Source of the DNA: Porcincola sp945869225
GTDB taxonomy: Bacteria; Bacillota; Clostridia; Lachnospirales; Lachnospiraceae
DNA: 64,000 nt
Direction: 5' to 3'
Assembly: GCF_052118625.1 (NCBI RefSeq)
Contig: NZ_JBQKGW010000001.1
Coordinates: 1 to 64,000 of the forward strand
Below are positions 7,984 to 16,200 of the stretch, in pieces. How positions within the stretch are numbered: position 1 is the stretch's first letter; each line of letters opens with the position of its first letter. The position numbers and the translations under genes were made by a program. The notes below the pieces were generated by a model, which was not told the origin of the DNA, searched no databases, and was given only the letters and a program-made list of their open reading frames with translations.

Positions 7984-9870
7984 ATGGTTCCGCATAGATA
8001 TACAATCCAGACGAAAAAAGACAGGATCAAGCTGATCCGGACAATCCTAGAATATATTGTGATTGCATTGGTTACTGTCCTGGTACTGCGGGCTCTGCTC
8101 GTGACAAAGAAATATCAGCCGTACCAGACACAGAAGAACATGGAGACAGACACGGATGATCCGGGCTTTATTGCCCTGTCATACTTTGGCGTGGACCGGG
8201 ATGGGACGGACACGCTGATTTCGCTCAGACGGCTGACAGAAGAATTGACCGTTCTGAAGAAGCTTGGTTATGTTACAGTTACCCAGAAAGATCTCGAAGA
8301 TTACTATTACGAAGGGAAGAAGCTGCCTGAAAAGTCCCTGTTTCTCATGTTTGAAGATGGCAGAAAGGATACTGTGCTGTTCACGGAGAAGCTGCTGGAA
8401 AAGCTGAACTATAAGGCATCTATTCTGACTTATGCAGAGAAGTTTGAACGGAACGACCAGAAGTTCGTATCCCCGGAGGATCTAAAAAAGCTTGAAAAAG
8501 AGGGCTTCTGGGAACTCGGAACGAATGGATACCGTCTGTCCTATATCAATGTTTTCGATCGGTACAATCGATTCATCGGGCAGATGGATTCCAGGGAATT
8601 CGTGGAAGTCAACCAGTATATAGACAGGAATTACAATCATTATCTGATGGATTATATCCGGGACAAGCATGGCATCCCGACTGAAAGCACTGCAGAGATG
8701 TCAGACCGTATCACCCGGGACTATGATTTGATGGAACAGATCTATACGAAGCGACTGGGGAAGCTGCCTGATTTGTACTGCATCATGCATTCCAACACAA
8801 GCCGCTACGGGGATAATGCGAATGTCTCTGACGCGAATGCGGAAAACCTGGAGGGCATGTTCCTGCTCAACGTCAATCGGGAAGGATATTCCTATAATAA
8901 CCGGAAATCGTCTGTCTTCGACCTGACACGGCTTGAGCCCCAGGCATGGTGGTACACCAACCATCTTCTGATGCGCATACGCGACGATCTTCCGGAGAAA
9001 GAGAAAAATGGGATACGGTTCGTCCGGGGGAATGAAAAGGAGTACCGGAAATGGTCTCTTGAAAAAGGCGCCGTCGAATTCCGAAAGGACGTGATTGCGC
9101 TGACATCCCAGTCGAAATCGACGGGAATTGTTTCCCTGAAGGATACATTGGTGAAGAATCTTCATCTGACGTGTGAGCTGGAAGGCAACAAGATCGGTGG
9201 GCAATTCATCTGTCTGCGAACGAAGGGAAACGCGGAAAAGGGATTCCAAAACGCACTGACTGTTTCTGTGGAAAATAATGTTCTGTACGTCAGGGAAACG
9301 GTGTCAGAGAGGGAACAAACTCTTCTGAAGAAAGATTTGTTTGAGCTTCACGATACAAATCCGGTGTCTGTAGAGGAGGACAGCCAAAAGGCGCTCGTTG
9401 CCGAGCTGAAGGTCCGGGGGAAGTTTGCAACCGACAACACCATTGCCGGCCTGTATGGGCTGAAGGCTTTCCAGGAATCGAAAAAACACGTCAGAAGCGT
9501 GGCTGATGGTGCAGAAGAATACATTCCGGAGATTCAGATCTCTGATCCAGGCCATGTGAAGATTGATCTGACGCTGAGCGGATCTTCTCTCCGCCTTCTG
9601 GTAGATGGAATTGTGGTTGCTGACAATCTCAGGATTCACGACCTTCCTGCCGGTGGCATCACGCTGAAAAGCGCTTTCGGTGGTTTCGGAAAGAGCCAGC
9701 GGAATATCGCGGATGATGTTTTTGATGCAGCGTTCCGTCATCTGAAGATCACATCAGCTGATGGTAAAAAGACATACTTTGACAACTCGCTGCACGGATG
9801 GAGTGCCTTCACCGAAGCGTCTTCTGAATTTTGGAACCATGTCGTAGACTGGTTCATAGAAAATCTCTGA
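7984..9870 (+). CDS. Membrane-anchored polysaccharide deacetylase-like protein with C-terminal lectin-like domain
   Basis: The 628-residue protein has a short basic cytoplasmic N terminus, one membrane helix (about residues 21-42) and an extracellular part. The first half looks like a divergent NodB fold: LFLMFEDG (about residue 120) stands at the TFDDG position and is followed by an 'ASILTYAEKF' strand, but no clear HxxxH is seen, so activity is uncertain. The second half (about 355-610) is beta-rich and ends with GGITLKSAFGGFG, like concanavalin/LamG-type carbohydrate-binding domains. It lies 39 bases after the synthase gene and likely modifies or holds the polymer as it leaves the cell. 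It could instead be purely a binding protein. Confidence 0.6.
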   Translation: MVPHRYTIQTKKDRIKLIRTILEYIVIALVTVLVLRALLVTKKYQPYQTQKNMETDTDDPGFIALSYFGVDRDGTDTLISLRRLTEELTVLKKLGYVTVTQKDLEDYYYEGKKLPEKSLFLMFEDGRKDTVLFTEKLLEKLNYKASILTYAEKFERNDQKFVSPEDLKKLEKEGFWELGTNGYRLSYINVFDRYNRFIGQMDSREFVEVNQYIDRNYNHYLMDYIRDKHGIPTESTAEMSDRITRDYDLMEQIYTKRLGKLPDLYCIMHSNTSRYGDNANVSDANAENLEGMFLLNVNREGYSYNNRKSSVFDLTRLEPQAWWYTNHLLMRIRDDLPEKEKNGIRFVRGNEKEYRKWSLEKGAVEFRKDVIALTSQSKSTGIVSLKDTLVKNLHLTCELEGNKIGGQFICLRTKGNAEKGFQNALTVSVENNVLYVRETVSEREQTLLKKDLFELHDTNPVSVEEDSQKALVAELKVRGKFATDNTIAGLYGLKAFQESKKHVRSVADGAEEYIPEIQISDPGHVKIDLTLSGSSLRLLVDGIVVADNLRIHDLPAGGITLKSAFGGFGKSQRNIADDVFDAAFRHLKITSADGKKTYFDNSLHGWSAFTEASSEFWNHVVDWFIENL

Positions 9871-9890
9871 TCCTTACACGAGGAGAGAAT

Positions 9891-10919
9891 ATGAAGTATC
9901 TGAGCCGTCACAGTATCAGCATCCCCTTTCTTCTGGCTGTGTGTCTGTTCTTGTCGGCGTGCCGGCATGGAGAAAGCGGGAGTTTTGAAAAAAACGCGGA
10001 GTCTCTTTCTTATGACCATACGGAAATCTCTGCGATGAACAGTGAGGGGGCGGATGTTTTTGTATGGACAGCTTACTGGGATGCAAAACGCGCATTCCGC
10101 ACGATCTACTCGGATGCGGATTCAATTTCATCGGTTGGAACTTTTGCTGCCTATTATACGGAGGATGGTGAGCTGACGCTTCCGGAAGAGACCCGGCAGT
10201 TAAGTGTGAGGCTGTCCCATTCGGAGAAAACCGGAGAGATACTCCGATACCTTACAGTCGTCAATGATACGGAAAGCGAACAGAAAAACCTGGATCTGAC
10301 GGCAATGCTGCTTGATGATGAGACTTCCTGTGAAAAAACGGCCTCTGCTATTGTGCAGATGGCGGAGGAATATCATTATGACGGAGTAGAGGTGGATTTT
10401 GAAAAGATACGGAGTGATCTGAATCTTTGGAACCAGTTTATCCGCTTTGAAGAACAGCTTTACAGGTTGTGTCAGGAGAAGGGGCTGAGGCTGAGGATTG
10501 TCCTGGAGCCATCTACACCTGTTGAGGACATCCGGCTTCCTCAGGAGCCGGAGTATGTTGTGATGTGTTATAATCTCCATGGAGCCGGGTCAGAACCAGG
10601 TCCGAAGGCAGATACGGAATTTCTGAAGAAAATGGTCAAAAAATTTGCCCGACTAAAACATATTTCGTATGCACTGGCGAACGGAGGATTTGATTTTGAC
10701 GGATCAGGTGATGCGAAGTCCGTCACATATGACGATGCGGAAAAACTGCTTCTCCGGTATGGAAAAGAATCGGTAAGAGATAGGAAAAGCGGAGCCCTCT
10801 ATTTTCAATATGGGTCGCATACGGTGTGGTATGCAGATGAGCAGACCCTCGTGCGATGGACGAAGGTGCTCCAGACAGCAGCGGGGAAAAAGATCTCTGT
10901 CAGCCTTTGGCGTATTTAA
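9891..10919 (+). CDS. GH18-like glycoside hydrolase lipoprotein
   Basis: I chose the ATG at 9,891 (342 aa) because GAGGAGAG precedes it and it opens a classic lipoprotein signal ending FLSAC (Cys about residue 24). A longer upstream frame has no such signals. The mature part carries the GH18 catalytic strand as DGVEVDFEKI, the family's DxxDxDxE with Glu in place of the middle Asp but with the proton-donor Glu kept, and the later strand VVMCYNLHG, which corresponds to the GH18 M-x-Y motif. GH18 enzymes cleave beta-1,4 N-acetylhexosamine polymers. In this operon it would trim or release the EPS, which suggests that the polymer contains N-acetylhexosamine. It is the last biosynthetic gene of the operon. 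Confidence 0.75.
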   Translation: MKYLSRHSISIPFLLAVCLFLSACRHGESGSFEKNAESLSYDHTEISAMNSEGADVFVWTAYWDAKRAFRTIYSDADSISSVGTFAAYYTEDGELTLPEETRQLSVRLSHSEKTGEILRYLTVVNDTESEQKNLDLTAMLLDDETSCEKTASAIVQMAEEYHYDGVEVDFEKIRSDLNLWNQFIRFEEQLYRLCQEKGLRLRIVLEPSTPVEDIRLPQEPEYVVMCYNLHGAGSEPGPKADTEFLKKMVKKFARLKHISYALANGGFDFDGSGDAKSVTYDDAEKLLLRYGKESVRDRKSGALYFQYGSHTVWYADEQTLVRWTKVLQTAAGKKISVSLWRI

Positions 10920-11035
10920 CCGATGGACCTAATTCCGCGCCTGTGCCAGGTTTCTGATTCATAACACTGAAACCTCAAATTTTACGTTAATAGAAATGCG
11001 GCTTATGCCGGATGTCGCTCCGTCCGTAAAGAATT

Positions 11036-11509
11036 ATGGCGCGTACGAAGTATATGGAAGCGTGTCTGCAGGAGGAAATGGAAAAGTTTAAACGCACAGG
11101 GAATCCATTTGCCGTGCTCTTTGCAGATGTGGATTATCTGCATGAAATCAATAATACCCATGGCCATGAAACAGGAGACAAGATGCTCAAGGAGATCGGT
11201 CTGATGCTGCGCAGAAACAGCCGTAAGGCGGACCGTTTCTGCCGATGGGGCGGTGACGAGTTTGTCGGCCTTCTGCAGCTGAAACAGCCGGAGGACATTA
11301 AAAGTGCGGCGATTCGCCTGAAAACGGCGGCAGAGAAATGTGAAATCGAGGTCCGGGGCAGGAAAATTTCCTGTCAGACCGCCATCGGCATTACCGTTGT
11401 CCGGGACGATGACACCATACGGTCACTGGTCGACCGCGCGGATCGGTATATGTATGAGGCAAAAAAGATCGTTGGCAATCAGATTGTGACGGACTTCACG
11501 GAGAGGTGA
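11036..11509 (+). CDS. Stand-alone GGDEF domain (diguanylate cyclase), truncated duplicate
   Basis: The 157-residue product is a bare GGDEF domain lacking any sensor. It has ADVDYLHEINNTHGHETGD (metal and substrate loop), WGGDEFVGLL (active site) and the inhibitory I-site RKAD exactly five residues before GGDEF, so catalysis and product inhibition both look possible. It is closely similar to the last domain of the protein at 34,075-39,201, which shares the string ADRFCRWGGDEFVGLLQL. An in-frame stop at 11,027 and the lack of a clear ribosome-binding site show that the upstream part is gone, so it may be a recombination by-product. If expressed, it would make c-di-GMP next to the PilZ synthase. 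Confidence 0.7.
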   Translation: MARTKYMEACLQEEMEKFKRTGNPFAVLFADVDYLHEINNTHGHETGDKMLKEIGLMLRRNSRKADRFCRWGGDEFVGLLQLKQPEDIKSAAIRLKTAAEKCEIEVRGRKISCQTAIGITVVRDDDTIRSLVDRADRYMYEAKKIVGNQIVTDFTER

Positions 11510-11591
11510 TTCGTGATCCGGAAACCTTGCGAATCTATGAACAGATGGACGGCAGGCGTTGGCTTCAAAGGTTTTCACATATCATGTGTGC

Positions 11592-11666
11592 TGTTCAGCC
11601 CTGCTATGTTCAGCTGTGCTCTGTTCAGCCATGCTCCGTTCAGCCGTACCCTGTTCAGTCGTGCGC
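11592..11666 (+). repeat. Five 15-bp tandem repeats
   Basis: Five head-to-tail 15-bp units of the form TGTTCAGCCNTGCTC start at 11,592, 11,607, 11,622, 11,637 and 11,652, with 2-4 differences between units. They lie in non-coding sequence just after the stand-alone GGDEF gene. Frames that run through them are artefacts of the period being a multiple of three. Confidence 0.85.
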
Positions 11667-12020
11667 CTTTTTAATCGTAAGAATTCTGATTTATATCTCA
11701 AATCTATACTGCCAGTTTCCCATCTCAATGTTAATCCATATTCCTTACAGCTGTCAGACCTTGACAAGTCGGTACAATCTCCGGATACGCTCCAATGCGA
11801 GGGACAAATAAGATCAATCATCTGAATTTGGCTATGAATAATTTGATGATTGACTATTGTCGGGTAATAGCGTTACGATATAATTAATCTGCTGTAGAGA
11901 TGACGCAGAAGACAATATTTTGAAAAAGCTACAGTCGAACCTTATACAACAGAAGATGACGCTGCTGTCGTTGAATGGAAAAAGCAGGGAAATATTGTAT
12001 TTAATTTAATCACTTTAATG
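11667..12020. other. Intergenic, no gene recognised
   Basis: This AT-richer stretch separates the EPS operon from the channel operon. A frame around 11,940-12,050 encodes the protein-like string VEWKKQGNIVFNLI without a start signal, possibly a gene relic. I see nothing else. Confidence 0.3.
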
Positions 12021-12050
12021 GCCCTCCGGAGCTGTCTGGAGGGCTTCTTC
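12020..12050 (+). terminator. Intrinsic terminator-like hairpin
   Basis: GCCCTCC (12,021-12,027) pairs with GGAGGGC (12,038-12,044), followed by a pyrimidine/T-rich tail (TTCTTC). It would end transcription coming from the EPS operon side before the channel-gene operon. Confidence 0.5.
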
Positions 12051-12070
12051 ATGCATGCAGATATGAATGA

Positions 12071-12194
12071 GCGGAGAGCGCCCAGGGTGTGTCAGCGGAG
12101 AGTACCCAGAGGTGTGTCGGCGGGGAGCGCCCGGGAGTGTGTCAGCAGAGGGCACCCAGGGGTGTGTCTATGAGAAGTACACATGAGTGTGTCA
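12071..12194 (+). repeat. Five ~25-bp tandem repeats in the leader of the channel gene
   Basis: Units of 24-25 bp (GCGGAGAGYRCCCAGRGGTGTGTCA-like) begin at 12,071, 12,095, 12,120, 12,145 and 12,170. The ribosome-binding site GAGGAG of the next gene (12,195-12,200) sits where a sixth unit would begin, so the translation signal seems to derive from the repeat. An open reading frame crosses the array only because no stop occurs in that phase. Confidence 0.85.
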
Positions 12195-12205
12195 GAGGAG
12201 ATGTG

Positions 12206-13207
12206 ATGGATAGAGAAGGAATAACAGGTACGCTTTTACTGGCGATCAGCGCGGCAGTACTGCTGATGTATTCGCCGGATCTGCTTACGACGGGAATCAT
12301 TGTGGTGATGTGTGTGCTGCTTCTTACGGCATACATCATAGGGCTGTTTCCGGTGATGCAGTATCTGCGCGGGCTGCGGCTTTCTCAGCGCAATATGGAG
12401 AAGGCGGCAAAGGTGGACGCGCAGAATATCTGGGTTGTTATCCGGAAAATGGATACCTTTTTTGGCAGGCAGGACATGGACGATGTTTTCCGGGAGTACT
12501 GCATACAGGTGGATGAGGCGTACCGGAAGGGGGAGATCCCTACGGAGGACGTGGAGGATTATCTGAATGATTCCCTTTTTTATCATCATACGCAGCGAGG
12601 GGTTATGCAGCAGGTTCCGGGAACGCTGACCGGACTGGGTATTCTCGGTACTTTTCTGGGCCTTCTGGTCGGCCTTCGGAGTCTCGGATTCAGCTCGGAG
12701 ACCAGCACCATCGAGAGCATACAAACCCTGCTCTCCGGTGTGCGGACTGCGTTCTACACGTCGGTCGCCGGCGTCATTTTCTCCATTATCTTTACGATTT
12801 TTTACAGCCGTCTCTGGGGCAGACTGGAAGCCGAGCTCGACCGGTTCTATGCCGCATTTCACAGAAATGTGGTGCAGAGCTCGGAGGTTCTGCTTCGGGA
12901 GCAGCAGCTTCGGCATCAGCGCGGGCTTGCCATGCGCCTGGATCGGATTGTGGAAATCCTTGAGGCACGCAGCAGGGATGGCGGGAAAGAATCTGGGAAT
13001 TTTTCAGAGAGTGCTTCAGCGAATTCTCCTGTTTCGGAGAGTGCTTCAGCGGATTCTTCTGTTTCGGAAAGAGCTTCAGCGGATTTTTCTGCTTCGGATG
13101 CCACTGTCCATGGAGAGAAATCGGATAAAAACGAGTCTCATGGGCCGTCGGAATCTCCGCAGCAGACGGAGCAGCCAGCCGGTCCGGAAGAGGGAGAACT
13201 GTTATGA
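12206..13207 (+). CDS. MotA/TolQ/ExbB-like proton-channel protein
   Basis: I chose the ATG at 12,206 (333 aa) because GAGGAG precedes it by 5 bases. Upstream in-frame codons lie inside a tandem repeat. Two helices near the N terminus (about 8-50) are followed by a cytoplasmic stretch. Then comes the MotA/ExbB core: PGTLTGLGILGTFLGLLVGL (about 138-157) and GVRTAFYTSVAGVIFSIIFTI (about 180-200, split around a helix turn), the two helices that line the ion path in stator proteins. The C-terminal tail has a coiled-coil-like stretch and then a low-complexity Ser/Ala region from a 30-bp repeat. It overlaps the next gene by 4 bases, which is a MotB-like partner. No flagellar genes are nearby, so a flagellar stator role is unlikely. 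Confidence 0.75.
   Translation: MDREGITGTLLLAISAAVLLMYSPDLLTTGIIVVMCVLLLTAYIIGLFPVMQYLRGLRLSQRNMEKAAKVDAQNIWVVIRKMDTFFGRQDMDDVFREYCIQVDEAYRKGEIPTEDVEDYLNDSLFYHHTQRGVMQQVPGTLTGLGILGTFLGLLVGLRSLGFSSETSTIESIQTLLSGVRTAFYTSVAGVIFSIIFTIFYSRLWGRLEAELDRFYAAFHRNVVQSSEVLLREQQLRHQRGLAMRLDRIVEILEARSRDGGKESGNFSESASANSPVSESASADSSVSERASADFSASDATVHGEKSDKNESHGPSESPQQTEQPAGPEEGELL
13002..13100 (+). repeat. 30-bp in-frame tandem repeat in the channel gene tail
   Basis: Three 30-bp units start at 13,002, 13,032 and 13,062, with a partial fourth. They encode SESASA(N/D)S-type repeats near the C terminus of the MotA-like protein. They preserve the frame, so copy number could vary without breaking the protein. Confidence 0.85.
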
Positions 13208-14646
13208 GGAAATCAGACCGCAAATCAGACCGCGACAGGCGTGAGGAACGGCCGGTTCATTACTGGCAGTCCATGGCGGATGTGGTTTCCTGTACGCTGC
13301 TTATCTTTATCCTGCTGGCATCGATCGCGGCGTTTTCCTCCTGGCATGACGGCGACCGCGCGGCTGACACGTCCTCCAGCGTGACGGCCGATTCGGGGCA
13401 ATCAGATGTTGGTCCGTACCATGCGGATAATTCAAAGACAAGGGACGGGAATGGATGGAATGGTAATGAGAATGCCGGAGGGAACGGGCAGAGCGCGTCC
13501 GGAGGAGGCGGTCAGAATTCTGGAGGCGGTCAGCAGACCGAAGAGGCCGGGCCCGGGAACACGTCGGCGGTTCAGGTGAAGATTGTGGATCAGGATTCCG
13601 GAGAAGTGGTCCAGGAAGCCGGGGTCCGTTTTGCTCTCTATACTTCCGATAGCCGGGAGATGGTGCTGCATACCTATTATCCGGAGCTTGTCAGCTATGA
13701 GCAGTTCGAGACGGAGCAGGACGGGAGCTTTTATCTGCCGGAAAAGCTCTCCGCGGGTAGCTATTTTCTGCATGAGCTGACCGCGGCCAAGGGCTACGGT
13801 CTCAGCGCGGATATTCCGTTTCAGGTCGAGGAGGGACATGACTGGTCGGATCCCATTGTAGTCAATGTGGAGCTTGGAGAGGCGACAGGCGTTCTGCAGC
13901 TGCATCTGACCGACGAGGATACGGGAGATCCTGTGGCAGGCGTGAGCTTTCAGGTGATTGCGGCGGAGGATCTTGATGCGTCCAGGGTGAAGTCCGGGGA
14001 TGTCTGCGCGGAGCTAGTCACAGACGCGCAGGGGAATGCGACAAGCGATCCGCTGTATCTGGGAAATTATCAGATCCGGCAGACGACGGTCTCGGATGCG
14101 TATGCGCTTCCGGACAGCACAAGCCTCGTTACCGTCAAGGAAAGCACGCCGGAGCAGCCGCAGCAGGTGGAGCTGAAGGCGGCCAAAACCAGAGTCACGC
14201 TGACACTCACGAAACAGGGACAGGGAACACCGCTGGCCGGTGCCGTCTTTACGCTTTCAGATTCCTCAGGAAGTGAGATTGATACGTATCAGACCGATGA
14301 GCAGGGCAAAATTGAGATCAGCCCGCTTGCAAAAAATACAGCATATCAGCTTACGGAGACGACTGCGCCGGACGGGTATCTTCCGGCCGAAGATCCGGTC
14401 AGCTTTACGGTGGACGGCAATGGCCATATCAATGGCAAAACCAGTGCGGCGTTCGCCGTTGAAAATGCGGCGGTGAAGAAGACCTGGACTGAAATTGTAT
14501 GGCAGAATCTGCCGTTTCCGCCGATTGTCCTGCTGTTTGCCGGAATCGGGGCGCTGCTGATTGCGGCAGTTCTGTTATACCGGTCGGCAAGGCGCAGAAA
14601 GAAGAAGCACAAAGACAGAAGAGTGGATGGTATGGACAGACGATGA
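13204..14646 (+). CDS. MotB/ExbD-like membrane anchor fused to three Cna-B/SpaA-type domains
   Basis: The 480-residue protein has a short basic cytoplasmic N terminus and one membrane helix starting WQSMADVVSCTLLIFILLAS (about 21-46). Asp26 sits at the helix start, as the proton-carrying Asp does in MotB/ExbD. A Gly/Asn-rich linker follows, then three prealbumin-like Cna-B modules (starting near 122, 229 and 329) with SpaA-type ends such as HELTAAKGY and TETTAPDGYLP. Modules 1 and 3 keep a Lys-Glu pair suitable for an internal isopeptide bond; module 2 does not. A second membrane helix (about 438-460) and a basic tail close the protein. There is no LPXTG sorting motif, so both ends are probably membrane-held. 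It overlaps both neighbouring genes by 4 bases. I know of no described partner with this architecture. Confidence 0.7.
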   Translation: MRKSDRKSDRDRREERPVHYWQSMADVVSCTLLIFILLASIAAFSSWHDGDRAADTSSSVTADSGQSDVGPYHADNSKTRDGNGWNGNENAGGNGQSASGGGGQNSGGGQQTEEAGPGNTSAVQVKIVDQDSGEVVQEAGVRFALYTSDSREMVLHTYYPELVSYEQFETEQDGSFYLPEKLSAGSYFLHELTAAKGYGLSADIPFQVEEGHDWSDPIVVNVELGEATGVLQLHLTDEDTGDPVAGVSFQVIAAEDLDASRVKSGDVCAELVTDAQGNATSDPLYLGNYQIRQTTVSDAYALPDSTSLVTVKESTPEQPQQVELKAAKTRVTLTLTKQGQGTPLAGAVFTLSDSSGSEIDTYQTDEQGKIEISPLAKNTAYQLTETTAPDGYLPAEDPVSFTVDGNGHINGKTSAAFAVENAAVKKTWTEIVWQNLPFPPIVLLFAGIGALLIAAVLLYRSARRRKKKHKDRRVDGMDRR

Positions 14647-16160
14647 ATAATGAGAAACGACATCCCGGCGATGATCAAAACACAATTGATCTTTTGGATA
14701 TCCTTTATTCGGTAATAAAAGGCAGAAAATTGATTCTGGGCCTTGCGTTTCTGGGCCTGGCCATTGGACTTCTGCTGAAGGGGATCAGCTATATACAGAA
14801 GCAGAATGTCATTACGGCATCGGTATCCGTTGTGGCAAGCCAGACGGACGGAACGTTCTATAATGGCGGCACCGCGCCGGATCCGGACGAGGTCCGGATC
14901 AGTCCGGATATTGCAGAATCAGCGATCTACGTGATGGAAAGTGAGGATGTGATCAGCCAGGTTATTGACAAGCTGGGCCTTGTCAATGTGGATCCGCAGG
15001 AGGTGCAGAAGTGCCTTACGGTCAAGCAGTACGGGCAGACGCCGATCCTGGAGGCCACTCTCAACTGGGACAATGGTCCGGAAGGGGTTGATATCCTGAA
15101 TGAAATCATTCGCCGCGCGTCCAAGACCTTAAACGACTCTATGAAGGTTGGGGATATTTCTGTAATTGATGACGCGAGGATTACGTCTTCACAGGGCAGC
15201 TTCCGGGCGCAGTCTGTCGTGCTGATGACGCTTCTGGGAGCGCTGCTGGGCGTTATGATCATTATTTTCCGGGTGCTGACGGATCCGAAGGTAGTGAATC
15301 CGACGGACGTACAGGAATATCTTCACGAGGAGCTTCTGGGCGAGGTGCCCTGTGCCAAAATGCAGCCGGATATGTACAGCCGGCTGATCCTGGATGATCA
15401 GAATTTTTTTGACGCAGAATTTCAGCAGAGCATGTCTTTTCTGGCGCATCTTATCGCCTATAAGCTGAAGGCAGAGGGCAGGAAGTGCTTCTTTGTGACG
15501 TCCTCTTTTGAAGAAGAGGGCAAGACAACGGTTGCTGCAAATCTGGCAATCCAGCTGTCCTATTTTAATCCCCGGGTGCTGCTTGTGGATATGTGTCTCA
15601 GCAGTCCGGAGGCCGGTAGGCTTTTCATGAAGGAGGTGCATCACCGCAATACGCTGAATGCGGTCTATGCAAATGAGGTCACAGTGCGGGATGCGGTCAT
15701 TCCTCTGACATCGTATCTGGATCTTCTGCCCTGCAGGGTAGAGGATGCGCCGCTGAAGCTGAATGATTACATTTTTCACAAGATTCGTGAGGTGGAGGAC
15801 CTGTACGACTACATTGTGATCGATGCGTCGCCGGTGAACATGGTGTCGGATGTGCTGTCATTGTCCGGCCTGACAGATCAGGCGGTTTATGTCATCCGGC
15901 AGAATGCCACAAACCGGAAGAATATTGAAACAAATCTCCGGAACCTGGAGAGGGTCGGCATTCATATACTCGGGTGCATCGTGAACCGCACGGATAAGAA
16001 GAGCCCGCTTTACAACCAGCTCTATGGCAGAGCGCTGCAGCCTGCTTTCTCGGTGTCGGAATCGGAGTCAGTGTATCGGGAAAAAATGGCAAGCGTCGAG
16101 AAGAAAAAGAAAACCTTCTGGCACAAGGACAACAGTCAGCAGGACAACGGGGAAAAGTGA
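14643..16160 (+). CDS. Wzz/CpsCD-like polysaccharide chain-length protein with BY-kinase-type ATPase domain
   Basis: I chose the ATG at 14,643 (505 aa), which gives an ATGA overlap with the preceding gene. A membrane helix (about 34-54) precedes a Wzz-type extracellular region, then a second helix (about 195-215). The cytoplasmic part is a CpsD/BY-kinase P-loop domain. Its Walker A is SFEEEGKTTVAANLA, lacking the usual glycine-rich start. Walker A' reads VLLVDMCLSS, where the usual DADxR charge pattern is lost. Walker B is YDYIVIDASP. The C-terminal tail has only a few tyrosines. Such proteins set polymer length and couple export to synthesis. Here kinase activity is doubtful, while a scaffold or regulatory role for the neighbouring EPS or the channel pair is likely. 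Confidence 0.8.
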   Translation: MNNEKRHPGDDQNTIDLLDILYSVIKGRKLILGLAFLGLAIGLLLKGISYIQKQNVITASVSVVASQTDGTFYNGGTAPDPDEVRISPDIAESAIYVMESEDVISQVIDKLGLVNVDPQEVQKCLTVKQYGQTPILEATLNWDNGPEGVDILNEIIRRASKTLNDSMKVGDISVIDDARITSSQGSFRAQSVVLMTLLGALLGVMIIIFRVLTDPKVVNPTDVQEYLHEELLGEVPCAKMQPDMYSRLILDDQNFFDAEFQQSMSFLAHLIAYKLKAEGRKCFFVTSSFEEEGKTTVAANLAIQLSYFNPRVLLVDMCLSSPEAGRLFMKEVHHRNTLNAVYANEVTVRDAVIPLTSYLDLLPCRVEDAPLKLNDYIFHKIREVEDLYDYIVIDASPVNMVSDVLSLSGLTDQAVYVIRQNATNRKNIETNLRNLERVGIHILGCIVNRTDKKSPLYNQLYGRALQPAFSVSESESVYREKMASVEKKKKTFWHKDNSQQDNGEK

Positions 16161-16200
16161 AAATGAAGAATTTGACTGGAAGCAGCAAGGGGGTGTTCGC

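Noticed and set aside
11506..11825. Overlapping reading frames on both strands around 11.6 kb, rich in Cys/Val/Gln repeats
   Set aside because: They are produced by the 15-bp tandem repeat and have no start signals or homology.
12206..14646. A Zorya (ZorAB) anti-phage defence system or a flagellar stator
   Set aside because: No ZorC/D/E-type genes, no OmpA-like domain in the MotB-like protein and no flagellar genes are in the window. The neighbours point to surface polysaccharide.
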